64,000 bases of DNA, taken from the NCBI RefSeq assembly GCF_025736935.1, contig NZ_CP107048.1, positions 2,493,501 through 2,557,500 of the forward strand, read 5' to 3'. The notes below the pieces were generated by a model. That model ran no database searches, was not told where the DNA came from, and worked only from the letters and a program-made list of their open reading frames with translations. The stretch's first letter is position 1. Every line of letters starts with the position of its first letter. The position numbers and the translations under genes were made by a program. Positions 17,322 to 25,589 of this stretch are shown piece after piece. This stretch comes from Qipengyuania sp. SS22 (GTDB taxonomy: Bacteria; Pseudomonadota; Alphaproteobacteria; Sphingomonadales; Sphingomonadaceae).

Positions 17322-18091
17322 CCGGTCTGGCGCAGCGGCAGGAAGCCTTCCTTGGCGCAATCCTCGATGACACCGCGCCGCTGCCGCCGGGCTGGGACGC
17401 CGAACGCGCGCCGGGCCTCGCGATCTATCGCAACAATTACCGCAGCGCGCTGATCGAGGCACTGCGCACGACCTTCGAACGGACCGAGCGACTGGTGGGC
17501 GAGGCTGCCTTTCACCGCGCCGCAGCGCACCACTGCATCGCGCACCCGCCAAGCAGCTGGACGCTCGACCGTGCAGGCGCGGGCTTCCCCGAAACCTGCG
17601 CGCAACTGTTCGCCCGTGATCCCGATGTTGCCGAGCTTGCTGCGCTCGAATGGGCGATGCACGAAGCATTCACAATCCGCGATGCGGTGCCGCTGACGCT
17701 GGCCGAATTCGCCGATGCCTGTGCCGACTTTGCGGAGGATGTATGGGATAGCCTCCAGCTCGTACTCATGCCCGATATCCGGTGCATTCCTGCCAGTCAC
17801 GATCTGGTCCGCCTGTGGTCTTCGCTGGAAGCGGATAACACCGAGGCCGATCTCGCCGCGCTCGACTCCCCGCATTGCGCCGTAGTCTGGCGCGCGGGCG
17901 AGCGACCGGTGTTCGTCATCCGCCCCGCATGGGAAGGCGAGGCACTGGTGCGATTTCGCACCGGGGCATCGTTCGGCGCGGTCTGCGGGGCCATGATCGA
18001 CGCGCTCGGCGAGGAAGCCGCAATCACCGAAGCGGGCGCCATGTTGGCCCGCTGGGTCGGCGAGGGGTGGATCGAGCGCCTCGGTCAGTAA
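17318..18091 (+). CDS. bufC: BufC/HvfC-type RiPP maturation partner (DUF2063)
   Basis: A 257-residue protein of the HvfC/BufC family. The N-terminal DUF2063 domain contains LAIYRNNYRSALIEALRTTFERTERLVGE (residues 34-62) and the AAAHHCIAHPP stretch. Despite the Pfam label of putative DNA-binding, partners of this type recruit the precursor peptide to the MNIO enzyme. The start overlaps the bufB stop by 4 bp. The 3' end overlaps the convergent SDR gene by 7 bp. Confidence 0.9.
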   Translation: MTGLAQRQEAFLGAILDDTAPLPPGWDAERAPGLAIYRNNYRSALIEALRTTFERTERLVGEAAFHRAAAHHCIAHPPSSWTLDRAGAGFPETCAQLFARDPDVAELAALEWAMHEAFTIRDAVPLTLAEFADACADFAEDVWDSLQLVLMPDIRCIPASHDLVRLWSSLEADNTEADLAALDSPHCAVVWRAGERPVFVIRPAWEGEALVRFRTGASFGAVCGAMIDALGEEAAITEAGAMLARWVGEGWIERLGQ

Positions 18092-19047
18092 GCGAAGCGT
18101 TCGCCGACCAGATCCTCGCTCATCGTCCACAGTTGTTCGGCGCTGTCCGGGTCGAGTGCATAGCTGCGCACGCCGCCCATCGGGTCCGCATCGTCCTGGT
18201 CGGCGACATGGCAATCCTCGCAATAGAGCCCGCCGCTACCGGCCACCGCGTCGCTGGTCGCCGCCCAGCAGGTGGTAGCGGCGCCCTGCGGAATGGTTTT
18301 GAAGCCCTGACCCGGCTGGCCCGATTCCTCGGCCGACTTGCGCATCCGCTCCATCATCCATTCGCGGTCCTGCTCGGTCATGTGGCGTCCGAGGTTGGTC
18401 ATGATCCCGCCCGGATGCACCGCATAGGCATGGATGCCCTTGTCCGCGAGCCGCTGTTCCAGCCCGACCGAGAACAGAATGTTGGCGGTCTTCGACTGCC
18501 CGTAAGCCTTCCATTTGTCGTAATCGCGCTGTTCGTAATTGGGATCGTCGAAATGCATGCGGTCGATATGGTGACCGCGGCTCGATAAATTGACGATGCG
18601 CGGGGCCTCGCCCCGTTCGACCAGCGGCATGAGCAAATTGGTCAGCAGGAAATGACCGACATGATTGGTGCCGAACTGCATCTCGAATCCATCGGCGGTG
18701 CGGTCCAGCGGGGAAGCCATCACTCCGGCATTGTTGATCAGCAAGTCGATCTTGTCGAAGCGGTTGGCGGCATCCTTGGCCGCAGCGCGCACGCTGTCGA
18801 GCGAGGCGAGGTCGCAGACGAGCGTGTCCACCCTCGCGCCGGTTCCCTCGGCGATCTCGTCGGCGGCGGCGGACAGCTTGGTCGCGTCGCGCCCCGCCAG
18901 GATGAGATGCGCGCCCTTGGCCGCCATCGCCCGCGCGGTTTCCTGCCCGAGGCCTGAATACCCGCCCGTGACCAGCACGGTACGCCCGCTCAGATCGCGG
19001 TCTGCAAGGACCTCGTCGGCCGTGCTTTCGAACCCGAACTCGCTCAT
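18085..19047 (-). CDS. SDR-family NAD(P)-dependent oxidoreductase
   Basis: A 320-residue short-chain dehydrogenase of the retinol-dehydrogenase/WW-domain-oxidoreductase-like group. It has the Rossmann motif TGGYSGLG (about residues 28-35), LINNAG and NLSSRG, and the catalytic Y-x-x-x-K as AYGQSKTA. The C-terminus is longer than the simple SDR fold, with DCHVADQDDADP. Substrate unknown. The ATG at 19045-19047 is preferred over an upstream one at 19110 because the family N-terminus starts there. Confidence 0.88.
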   Translation of the reverse strand: MSEFGFESTADEVLADRDLSGRTVLVTGGYSGLGQETARAMAAKGAHLILAGRDATKLSAAADEIAEGTGARVDTLVCDLASLDSVRAAAKDAANRFDKIDLLINNAGVMASPLDRTADGFEMQFGTNHVGHFLLTNLLMPLVERGEAPRIVNLSSRGHHIDRMHFDDPNYEQRDYDKWKAYGQSKTANILFSVGLEQRLADKGIHAYAVHPGGIMTNLGRHMTEQDREWMMERMRKSAEESGQPGQGFKTIPQGAATTCWAATSDAVAGSGGLYCEDCHVADQDDADPMGGVRSYALDPDSAEQLWTMSEDLVGERFAY

Positions 19048-19081
19048 ACGCTCTCTCCCTTTGCAGACCGAATTAGCACAG

Positions 19082-19114
19082 AAAAAAGGGCGCGGGATGA
19101 TTAATCCCACGCCC
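19082..19114 (-). terminator. Intrinsic terminator after the CmpX-like gene
   Basis: Read leftward: stem GGGCG-mismatch-GGGAT (one A/C mismatch, 5-base loop) followed by six T. It lies 30 bp beyond the stop at 19144 and just before the SDR start. Confidence 0.8.
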
Positions 19115-19143
19115 GTAATTTGCGAGACCGAAAGGTCGGTTGT

Positions 19144-20379
19144 TTACGCCCCCGGGGGGAGCGGATCGGCCGATTTGGACGCGGCCTTGCGCCCCGGCTT
19201 GGGGGCGGAGGCGCCGCCCAGATCGCTGTCCATCTGTTCGAGCTTGCGCGCTGCCCAGTCGCGGCCTCCGAGACCGAAGGCAAGCGCACCCGCCACCGCG
19301 ACGCCCGCGATCAGGATCGTCAGCGCATTGGCCGGGATCATCCCGCCGATGCCAGTGAACTGCAGGCCCATGAAGACGAACAGGATGATGGTTGCCCAGC
19401 GTACGATTGTGCCGGCGGTCGAGCCGCCCGCATCGCCGGCAATGAGCCGCGCGAGGAGGTTGGCGATCAGGAAGCCAAAGGCGATGACCACCGCCCCGAA
19501 GATCACCCGTCCGCCCAGTTCGAGCAGTTGGTCGAGGATCACGGTCAGCTCGGGAAAGCCGAGCAGCCGCGTCGCCGCGATCGCGAAGAACAGGATGATC
19601 GCCACCTGCGCGACTCGCGCGATGATGCTCGATGCGGTCGTGCCTTCGGTTACCAGCCCGCTTTCGGCCATGGCCCGGTCGACCCCCAGCCCCGGCAAGA
19701 CTTCCTTGGCGATCTGGACCACGAACTTGCTGATGAGATAGCCGATGCCGAGCAGGACTGCCGCAGCGATGATGTTCGGAATGGCGGCGAAGATCATCCG
19801 CAGCATTTCGCTGGCCGGTGCGCTGATCGAATCGATCCCGAGCTGTTCCAGCGCGGCGATCGCCACCGGGATCGCGATCAGGACATAGATAATCGTGCCG
19901 ATGGTCTTGCTGATGGCGCTGTTGCCGGTGACACCTTCGACCCCGCCGCGATTGGCCCATTTGTCGAAATCGACCGTCTGCAGCATGGTCACGACAAGGT
20001 CGCGGACGATCCGCGCCACCATCATGCCGATGAAGAAGATCAGCCCCGCCCACAGCAGGTTGGGGAGGAAAGCGACGACGTTTTCAAGCAGGCTGTCGAT
20101 CGGGCCGGCTACTCCGCCGAGTTCGAGGATGTTGAGGATGATCAACAGGCCGAACAGCCAGACCAGCAGGCTGACGATCTTGCCGAGCGATTCCCCGAGC
20201 GACTGGCCGCTGCCAGTCCCGCGCTTGAAGAAGTCGACCGTGTCGACAAGTTTGGCGAAGGCCCATTTTGCCCCCCGCGCGACAAGCCAGGTGATGATCA
20301 GCGCGACGACGGCGAGGAGAATCTTTTCCCCCAGTTCCATCGCCACCTGTTCGTCGAAACGATAGCGGTCGAAAATCAT
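19144..20379 (-). CDS. Mechanosensitive-channel-like membrane protein, CmpX type
   Basis: A 411-residue membrane protein made of repeated conserved TM-helix units (for example FLPNLLWAGLIFFIGMMVARIVRDLV, IFAAIPNIIAAAVLLGIGYLISKFV and LGGRVIFGAVVIAFGFLIANLLARLI). This is the Pfam TM_helix architecture of CmpX-like channels, distant relatives of MscS, without the MscS beta domain. A charged, Lys/Pro-rich tail ends it. Start MIFDRYRFDE at 20379; an upstream ATG (20442) would overlap the divergent regulatory region. Role probably in membrane stress; the ligand is not evident. Confidence 0.8.
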   Translation of the reverse strand: MIFDRYRFDEQVAMELGEKILLAVVALIITWLVARGAKWAFAKLVDTVDFFKRGTGSGQSLGESLGKIVSLLVWLFGLLIILNILELGGVAGPIDSLLENVVAFLPNLLWAGLIFFIGMMVARIVRDLVVTMLQTVDFDKWANRGGVEGVTGNSAISKTIGTIIYVLIAIPVAIAALEQLGIDSISAPASEMLRMIFAAIPNIIAAAVLLGIGYLISKFVVQIAKEVLPGLGVDRAMAESGLVTEGTTASSIIARVAQVAIILFFAIAATRLLGFPELTVILDQLLELGGRVIFGAVVIAFGFLIANLLARLIAGDAGGSTAGTIVRWATIILFVFMGLQFTGIGGMIPANALTILIAGVAVAGALAFGLGGRDWAARKLEQMDSDLGGASAPKPGRKAASKSADPLPPGA

Positions 20380-20490
20380 AACCCCGTCCCCCCAAGTGGT
20401 TTCCGTAAGGGAATGGCTATCACGCAATCCGTCATTTTCCAAAACGCATTAACGGATGAAGTGGAAAAGCGGTCATGCTACTACTTTTAC

Positions 20491-21588
20491 ATGAGAGGAT
20501 TTTGCACCCGCATCGCCCGCGCGCTTGCCGCGCTTTTCGTCTTTATCGCAGTACCTGCCGCAGCTCAGGATGAACCCGGCTGGGCGATCGCCATTCATGG
20601 CGGCGCGGGGACCATCGCGCGCGAGGATATGACGCCGCAGCAGGATGCGGCCTATCGCGCCGCGCTGCAGAACGCCCTCGACGCAGGCGCGCAGGTGCTG
20701 CGTGAAGGTGGCAGCGCGATGGATGCGATCCAGGCGGCGATCGAGCCGATGGAGGATGATCCGCTGTTCAACGCCGGGCGCGGCGCGGTGTTCACTTGGG
20801 ACGGCGATATCGAGCTCGACGCCTCGATCATGGATGGCCGGACCCGCGATGCAGGCGCCGTGGCAGGGGTCACGGGCATCCGCCATCCGATCGCGCTTGC
20901 GCGCAAGGTGATGACCGACAGCCCGCATGTCATGCTGGCCGGGGCCGGAGCGGTTCAGTTCGCGGCCGAGCAGGGTCTGGCGACCATGCCCCCCGAATGG
21001 TTCGAGACCGAACGTCGCAAGAAGGCGCTCGAGCGGATGAAGGCCGAGCGGCTGTCAGCGCTCGATGTCGATATCAAGTTCGGCACGGTCGGCGCGGTGG
21101 CGCTCGACCGGGATGGCAACATGGCTGCGGGCACATCGACCGGCGGGATGACCGGCAAGCGCTGGGGCCGCATCGGCGATGCTCCGATCATCGGCGCGGG
21201 CACCTATGCCGACAATCGCGCCTGCGCGGTCTCGGCAACCGGCTGGGGCGAGTTCTTCATCCGCGTCGGCGTGGCGCATGAAATCTGCACTCGGTTACGC
21301 CATCGCTTCCGCACCGAAATCGATGCCGCGCAGGCCAGCGTCCCGCTCGATGACGAGGGTTTTCCAACCTATGTCGTTCACGCCAGCGAATTCGGCCTCG
21401 ACGCCGCACAGGCGCAGGAAGAAATCGACGCGGTCATCGCCGATGTCGGCAGTCTCGGGGGCGATGGCGGGGTAATCGTCGTCACCCGTGACGGGCATCC
21501 GCTGTTCAGCATGAACACTTCGGGCATGTACCGCGGACGCGCGACCAGCGACGGGCTGCGCGAAGTGGCGATCTACGGCGACGAGTAG
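20491..21588 (+). CDS. Isoaspartyl peptidase/L-asparaginase, exported
   Basis: A 365-residue Ntn-hydrolase of the plant-type asparaginase family, self-cleaving before the nucleophile Thr in KFGTVGAVALD. The substrate loop GTSTGGMTGKRWGRIGDAPIIGAGTYAD and the N-terminal IAIHGGAGTI are clear. An N-terminal signal peptide (ending VPAAAQ) sends it to the periplasm, where it may remove isoaspartyl dipeptides. The huge open frame reaching back to 19120 is a shadow of the opposite gene, so the ATG at 20491 is used. It converges on pheA with 4 bp between stops. Confidence 0.92.
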   Translation: MRGFCTRIARALAALFVFIAVPAAAQDEPGWAIAIHGGAGTIAREDMTPQQDAAYRAALQNALDAGAQVLREGGSAMDAIQAAIEPMEDDPLFNAGRGAVFTWDGDIELDASIMDGRTRDAGAVAGVTGIRHPIALARKVMTDSPHVMLAGAGAVQFAAEQGLATMPPEWFETERRKKALERMKAERLSALDVDIKFGTVGAVALDRDGNMAAGTSTGGMTGKRWGRIGDAPIIGAGTYADNRACAVSATGWGEFFIRVGVAHEICTRLRHRFRTEIDAAQASVPLDDEGFPTYVVHASEFGLDAAQAQEEIDAVIADVGSLGGDGGVIVVTRDGHPLFSMNTSGMYRGRATSDGLREVAIYGDE

Positions 21589-21592
21589 GCGT

Positions 21593-22486
21593 TCAGCCGC
21601 GCGGGCGGGCCTGCGCATAGCTGCCGAGCAGGCGCACGCCATTGGTCTGGAAGGCAAGTTCCTCAAGCGCGGTATCGACCCGGGCATCGCCCGGCGCCCC
21701 CTCGATGTCGGCAAAGAACATCGTCGCGGCGAAACTTGCGCCCTTCTGATAGCTTTCGAGCTTGGTCATGTTGACCCCATTGGTCGCGAAGCAGCCCAGC
21801 GCCTTGTACAGCGCGGCGGGCGTGTTCTTCACTTCGAAGATGAAGGTCGTCATCGCCTGCGTGTCTGCGAGTGCGGCCGGATCGAGCGCCTCGTTCGCCA
21901 GCACCACGAAGCGCGTCGTATTGTCGGGCGCATCCTCGACCTCGCGCTCGACGATCTCGAGCCCGTAGAGGTCGGCGGCGAGTGCGGGAGCGATGGCGGC
22001 GATGTCGGTCTTGCCGCTTTCCGCCACGAAGGCCGCCGCGCCCGCGGTATCGGCATGCCCGAGGCCGACGATGCCCCGCTCGCTGAGGAATTTATGCGAC
22101 TGGCCGAGCGCCTGCGGGTGGCTGTAAGCAGCGTCGAACGGACCCGGCCCCAGCGCCATCAGGCAATGGGTGATGCGCATGAAATGCTCGGCGACCATCG
22201 ACAACCCGCTTTCGGGCAGCAGGAAATGGATATCCGCCACGCGTCCGTGCTGGCTGTTCTCGATCGGGATCATTGCACATCCGGCCGCGCCGTTTTCGAC
22301 CGCGGCCAACGCATCTTCGAAGCTGAAGCACGGCAGCGGCAGCGCCTCGGGGGCGAACTGCATTGCCGCCTGGTGCGAATTCGATCCCGGGGCACCGCCA
22401 AAGGCGATGGCGCGCAACGGTTCCTGTGCAGCGGCGGTGCGCATCGAATCGACAAGGGCGAGGGCAGGCTTGGCAAACTGGCGCAT
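21593..22486 (-). CDS. pheA: Prephenate dehydratase
   Basis: Phenylalanine biosynthesis enzyme, 297 residues. The PDT domain shows AFGGAPGSNSHQAA, IPIENSQHGRVADI and the catalytic NTTRF motif; the ACT regulatory domain follows (NTPAALYKALGCFATNGVNMTKLESY), which binds phenylalanine for feedback inhibition. It is the stand-alone type without chorismate mutase. Divergent from the membrane cytochrome c gene at 22622. Confidence 0.96.
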   Translation of the reverse strand: MRQFAKPALALVDSMRTAAAQEPLRAIAFGGAPGSNSHQAAMQFAPEALPLPCFSFEDALAAVENGAAGCAMIPIENSQHGRVADIHFLLPESGLSMVAEHFMRITHCLMALGPGPFDAAYSHPQALGQSHKFLSERGIVGLGHADTAGAAAFVAESGKTDIAAIAPALAADLYGLEIVEREVEDAPDNTTRFVVLANEALDPAALADTQAMTTFIFEVKNTPAALYKALGCFATNGVNMTKLESYQKGASFAATMFFADIEGAPGDARVDTALEELAFQTNGVRLLGSYAQARPRG

Positions 22487-22621
22487 GGTCTGCGGGCGTT
22501 ACGGCTGCGTTCGGGTCGCATCAAGCGCTATTGCGGCTTGCGCACTTGCGAAAGGCGGCGGTGCACACTAGAGCGGCGCGCAACCATCTGACCAACCGAT
22601 TTTCGCCGGGTATTTTACGCA

Positions 22622-23317
22622 ATGGACGATCGTTTCAACACCGCTGCAGGCTGGGTCCTTGGCGCAGGTATCGTGGCCCTGGGCAGCTCCATCGTTTCGG
22701 GCATGTATTTCCATGCCGATAGCGCCGAGCACCCCGAAGAGCCGGGCTACTTCATCGAAGGCGCAGCCGAAGAAGGCGGTGCCGATGCGGGCCCCGACCT
22801 CGGCACGCTGCTTGCCAGCGCGGATGCCGCGGCGGGCGAGAAGGTCTTTGCCAAGTGTACCGCGTGTCACACGATCGACCAGGGCGGCGGCAACGGCATC
22901 GGCCCGAACCTTTACGGTGTGATGGGCAAGCCGATCGGCGGTCACGCCGCGGGCTTCGCCTACAGCTCGGCACTGTCGGGCAAGGGTGGCGATTGGACCT
23001 GGGAAGCGATGAACGAATGGCTGACCAGCCCCCGCGCTTTCGCCAATGGCACGAAGATGAGCTTCGCCGGTCTGAGCAAGGCTGAAGACCGTGCCAATGT
23101 CATGGAATTCATGTCCACTTATGGCGGTGCGCCAGCCAAGCCTGCACCGGTCGTTGCGGAAGAAGAACCGGCCGACGCACCCGGCGCCGGTGCCGGACCG
23201 GTCGAAGGTGCCGAAGCCGGGGCCGCGGAATCGGCCGGTGGCATGGGCGCGGACCAGCCGGTCCCGGCGGGCAATGCCGCCACCAACAATGACGGCGCGA
23301 CCAAGGTCGACGAATAA
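22622..23317 (+). CDS. Membrane-anchored cytochrome c, class I
   Basis: A 231-residue cytochrome with one N-terminal anchor (residues 8-27), an acidic linker, and a cyt c552-like domain: heme-binding C79-T-A-C82-H83, TIDQGGGNGIGPNLYGV, and axial Met146 in TKMSFAG. After residue 170 comes a 60-residue Ala/Pro/Glu/Gly-rich acidic tail, not part of the fold. It is likely the cytochrome c electron donor between bc1 and oxidases in the periplasm (CycM-like). A strong terminator follows. Confidence 0.92.
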   Translation: MDDRFNTAAGWVLGAGIVALGSSIVSGMYFHADSAEHPEEPGYFIEGAAEEGGADAGPDLGTLLASADAAAGEKVFAKCTACHTIDQGGGNGIGPNLYGVMGKPIGGHAAGFAYSSALSGKGGDWTWEAMNEWLTSPRAFANGTKMSFAGLSKAEDRANVMEFMSTYGGAPAKPAPVVAEEEPADAPGAGAGPVEGAEAGAAESAGGMGADQPVPAGNAATNNDGATKVDE

Positions 23318-23339
23318 GCTATCCCTCTCGGGATAATCG

Positions 23340-23368
23340 AAAGGGCCTCGCTGCGGCGGGGCCTTTTT
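23340..23368 (+). terminator. Intrinsic terminator after cytochrome c gene
   Basis: An 11-bp stem with two G-T pairs (23340-23350 with 23357-23367) around a 6-base loop, ending in TTTTT. It sits between the convergent cytochrome and rlmE genes. Confidence 0.85.
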
Positions 23369-23372
23369 CGTT

Positions 23373-24038
23373 TCAGTCAGCGCCCTTGAAGCCTTGTGCG
23401 ATGACATACCACTCGCTCGAGTCCTTGCGACTGGCGGGCGGCTTGGCGTGTTTCACCGTACGGAAATGCTGCTTGAGCAGGGCGAGCAGATCGTTGTCGG
23501 TCCCGCCCGCGAGAACCTTGGCGAGAAAGGTACCGCCCGGCGCGAGGTTCTCGATCGCAAACCATGCCCCCGCCTCGACCAGTCCCATCGTCCGCAGGTG
23601 ATCGGTCTGCTTGTGGCCGACCGTATTGGCAGCCATGTCGCTCATCACCAGCTCGGCCTTGCCGCCCAGCGCCTCTTCGAGCACGCGGGGGGCGTCGTCA
23701 TCCATGAAATCCATCTGGAAGATCGTAACGCCCTCGATCGGCTCGACTTCGAGCAGGTCGATCCCGACGACCAGCGCCTTGGGCTTGAGCTTGCGTACCA
23801 CCTGGCTCCAGCCGCCCGGCGCAAGGCCGAGGTCGACCACGCGGGTGACGCCTTTGAGCAAATCGTATTTCTCGTTCAGCTCGGTCAGCTTGTACGCCGC
23901 GCGGCTGCGATAGCCGTCGGCCTTGGCCTGCTTCACATACGGGTCGTTGAGCTGGCGCTGGAGCCAGCGCGTCGAACTCGCCGTGCGTTTCTTTGCGGTG
24001 CGCACGCGAACGTCGCGATCCTTGCCCGATCTAGACAT
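23373..24038 (-). CDS. rlmE: 23S rRNA (uridine(2552)-2'-O)-methyltransferase
   Basis: Methylates U2552 in the ribosomal A-loop. The 221-residue product has the SAM motif VVDLGLAPGGWSQV and the K-D-K-E tetrad: Lys in YRSRAAYKL, Asp in MSDMAAN, Lys in FLAKVLAG and a Glu near the end. A basic N-terminus (SRSGKDRDVRVRTAKKR) is typical of the alphaproteobacterial form. The ATG at 24036-24038 overlaps the ppx gene by 8 bp, so the two are one operon. Confidence 0.95.
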   Translation of the reverse strand: MSRSGKDRDVRVRTAKKRTASSTRWLQRQLNDPYVKQAKADGYRSRAAYKLTELNEKYDLLKGVTRVVDLGLAPGGWSQVVRKLKPKALVVGIDLLEVEPIEGVTIFQMDFMDDDAPRVLEEALGGKAELVMSDMAANTVGHKQTDHLRTMGLVEAGAWFAIENLAPGGTFLAKVLAGGTDNDLLALLKQHFRTVKHAKPPASRKDSSEWYVIAQGFKGAD

Positions 24039-25239
24039 CCTGTTCTCGCATTCTTTGTACTGTCGCGCGGCTGCGTTCGCCCTCGGCATCGGCAGCGATC
24101 AGGCTGCGCAGGATCCCTTCGCGGATGCCCCGGTCGGCCACGCCGAGCTGTTCGGCGGGCCAGATGTCTAGGATCGATTCAAGGATCGCACAGCCCGCGA
24201 TGACCAGATTGGCGCGGTCATCGCCGATACACGGGAGGCACTTGCGTTCAGCGCCGCTCATTAGCGACAGGCGAGTGGAAATATCGCGCATCGATTGCGA
24301 CGGCACGATCAGACCGTCGACCGCGCGCCGGTCATATTGCGGCAGTTCGAGATGCAGGCTCGCCAGCGTCGTCACGGTGCCGCTGGTGCCGAGCAGGCGG
24401 ATCGGGTCGCGCGAATGCGTATGTTCGCGGATCCGCTCGGCGAATTCGGCGAAGCTGCGCCCGACGGTCCGCCGCATCTCGCAATAGCGTTCGAGCCGTG
24501 TGGTCTCGGTGTCGTCCGATCCCTCGACCGTATCGGTCAGCGAGACCACGCCCCACGGTACGCTCAGCCAGTCGACGATGCGCGGGACGTTCTCGCTCGG
24601 TTGCACCAGCACGAGCTCGGTCGAACCGCCGCCGATGTCGAAGATGATCGCCGGGCCGTTGCCCTCTTCGAGCAGGACGTGGCAGCCGAGCACTGCCAGC
24701 CGTGCCTCTTCCTGCGCCGAAATGATGTCGAGCATGATTCCGGTTTCGCGGCGTACCCGCTCGATAAAGGCCGGGCCATTACTGGCGCGGCGGCACGCCT
24801 CGGTGGCGACCGAACGCGCCAGCCGGACATTGCGCCGGCGCAGCTTCTCCGCACAGACCTGCAGGGCGGCGAGCGTGCGCTCCATCGCTTCGTCGGACAG
24901 CTTGCCGCTCGCAGCCAGCCCCTCGCCCAGTCGCACCACGCGGCTGAAGGCATCAATTACGGTGAAATTTTCACCCGACGGGCGGGCGATCAGCAGACGG
25001 CAATTGTTGGTCCCGAGATCGAGCGCGGCATAGGCCTGGCGACGCGCGGGAGGGCTGGCTGCGGCAACGTTCGGGCGGGGCGCGAAGGTGCCATCGCGGC
25101 GTGACGCATTGCGCCTGTCGCCGTGCTTGCCGTCGGGCCGGGAGGGGCGCTTGTAGCGGAAATCGGCTACCTTGCCGGACTTGCCGCCCCGTTTTGTCCC
25201 TGGCCCCCTGGTCGTGTCCGGCGGAGAATGATCCGCCAT
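24031..25239 (-). CDS. Ppx/GppA phosphatase family protein
   Basis: A 402-residue actin-fold phosphatase of the exopolyphosphatase/pppGpp phosphatase group. Landmarks: ALDLGTNNCRLLIA (phosphate 1), VATEACRRASNG and IIFDIGGGSTELVLVQ (phosphate 2). An extra basic, disordered N-terminal region of about 70 residues precedes the fold. It degrades polyphosphate or pppGpp. It lacks the C-terminal HD domain of full-size Ppx. Start MADHSPPDTT at 25239. It is the nearest host gene upstream of the tRNA-Gln island that carries an alarmone-synthetase-like gene; no link is implied. Confidence 0.9.
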   Translation of the reverse strand: MADHSPPDTTRGPGTKRGGKSGKVADFRYKRPSRPDGKHGDRRNASRRDGTFAPRPNVAAASPPARRQAYAALDLGTNNCRLLIARPSGENFTVIDAFSRVVRLGEGLAASGKLSDEAMERTLAALQVCAEKLRRRNVRLARSVATEACRRASNGPAFIERVRRETGIMLDIISAQEEARLAVLGCHVLLEEGNGPAIIFDIGGGSTELVLVQPSENVPRIVDWLSVPWGVVSLTDTVEGSDDTETTRLERYCEMRRTVGRSFAEFAERIREHTHSRDPIRLLGTSGTVTTLASLHLELPQYDRRAVDGLIVPSQSMRDISTRLSLMSGAERKCLPCIGDDRANLVIAGCAILESILDIWPAEQLGVADRGIREGILRSLIAADAEGERSRATVQRMREQDV

Positions 25240-25346
25240 ATCGAGAGCTTTCTTGTTCCTCCCGCGCAAACCAACGTGCACGGGGACTTGGCGGCGATGC
25301 TAGCGGTGAAGCGGGGGCGGGGCAAGGGCAGGCAGCGTGCGCGGGG

Positions 25347-25375
25347 TTGACCTCGCGCCCTGGCAAAACTAGATG
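25347..25375 (+). promoter_or_regulatory. Probable ancestral tRNA-Gln promoter
   Basis: TTGACC (25347-25352), 17 bases, TAGATG (25370-25375), 53 bases before the tRNA-Gln 5' fragment. It is now cut off from the intact tRNA and could drive the fragment and the RelA/SpoT gene. The rest of the 350-bp gap from 25240 to 25589 holds only this and the fragment. Confidence 0.5.
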
Positions 25376-25427
25376 CGCGGCCTCTGTTCCGGAGCGGCCC
25401 GCGATTCTCGCTCGCCCGGCCAGCTGA

Positions 25428-25451
25428 TGCCCCGTCGTCTAATGGTAAGAC
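25428..25451 (+). repeat. tRNA-Gln 5' fragment, left end of 24-bp direct repeat (attL-like)
   Basis: 24 bases identical to the first 24 bases of the intact tRNA-Gln at 26844: the 5' acceptor strand and the D-arm. After this the sequence diverges completely, so no tRNA can form. It is the left core repeat of the mini-island. A complementary GGGGC occurs at 25457-25461. Confidence 0.88.
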
Positions 25452-25521
25452 AGTGAGGGGCTCAAAAAAATCAGGCACTTACGAATTTAAGTATGCGCGA
25501 AATGCGGGGTGTTTTCCCTTA

Positions 25522-25533
25522 ATCGTCGCACCG
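25522..25533 (+). repeat. Arm-type repeat, left copy
   Basis: ATCGTCGCACCG, identical to 26761-26772 near the other end of the island. It lies 71 bp inside the left core repeat. Confidence 0.55.
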
Positions 25534-25589
25534 TACCCTAGCCAAATTTGTTGAGCTCGATTAGCGTTCTTTGCGGCTAGGAGCATAAG

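Noticed and set aside
19120..20490. Long N-terminal extension of the isoaspartyl peptidase gene
   Set aside because: It is antisense to the CmpX-like gene, and the signal peptide at 20491 marks the true start.
25428..25475. A second functional tRNA gene
   Set aside because: Only the acceptor 5' strand and D-arm are present; anticodon and T arms are missing.
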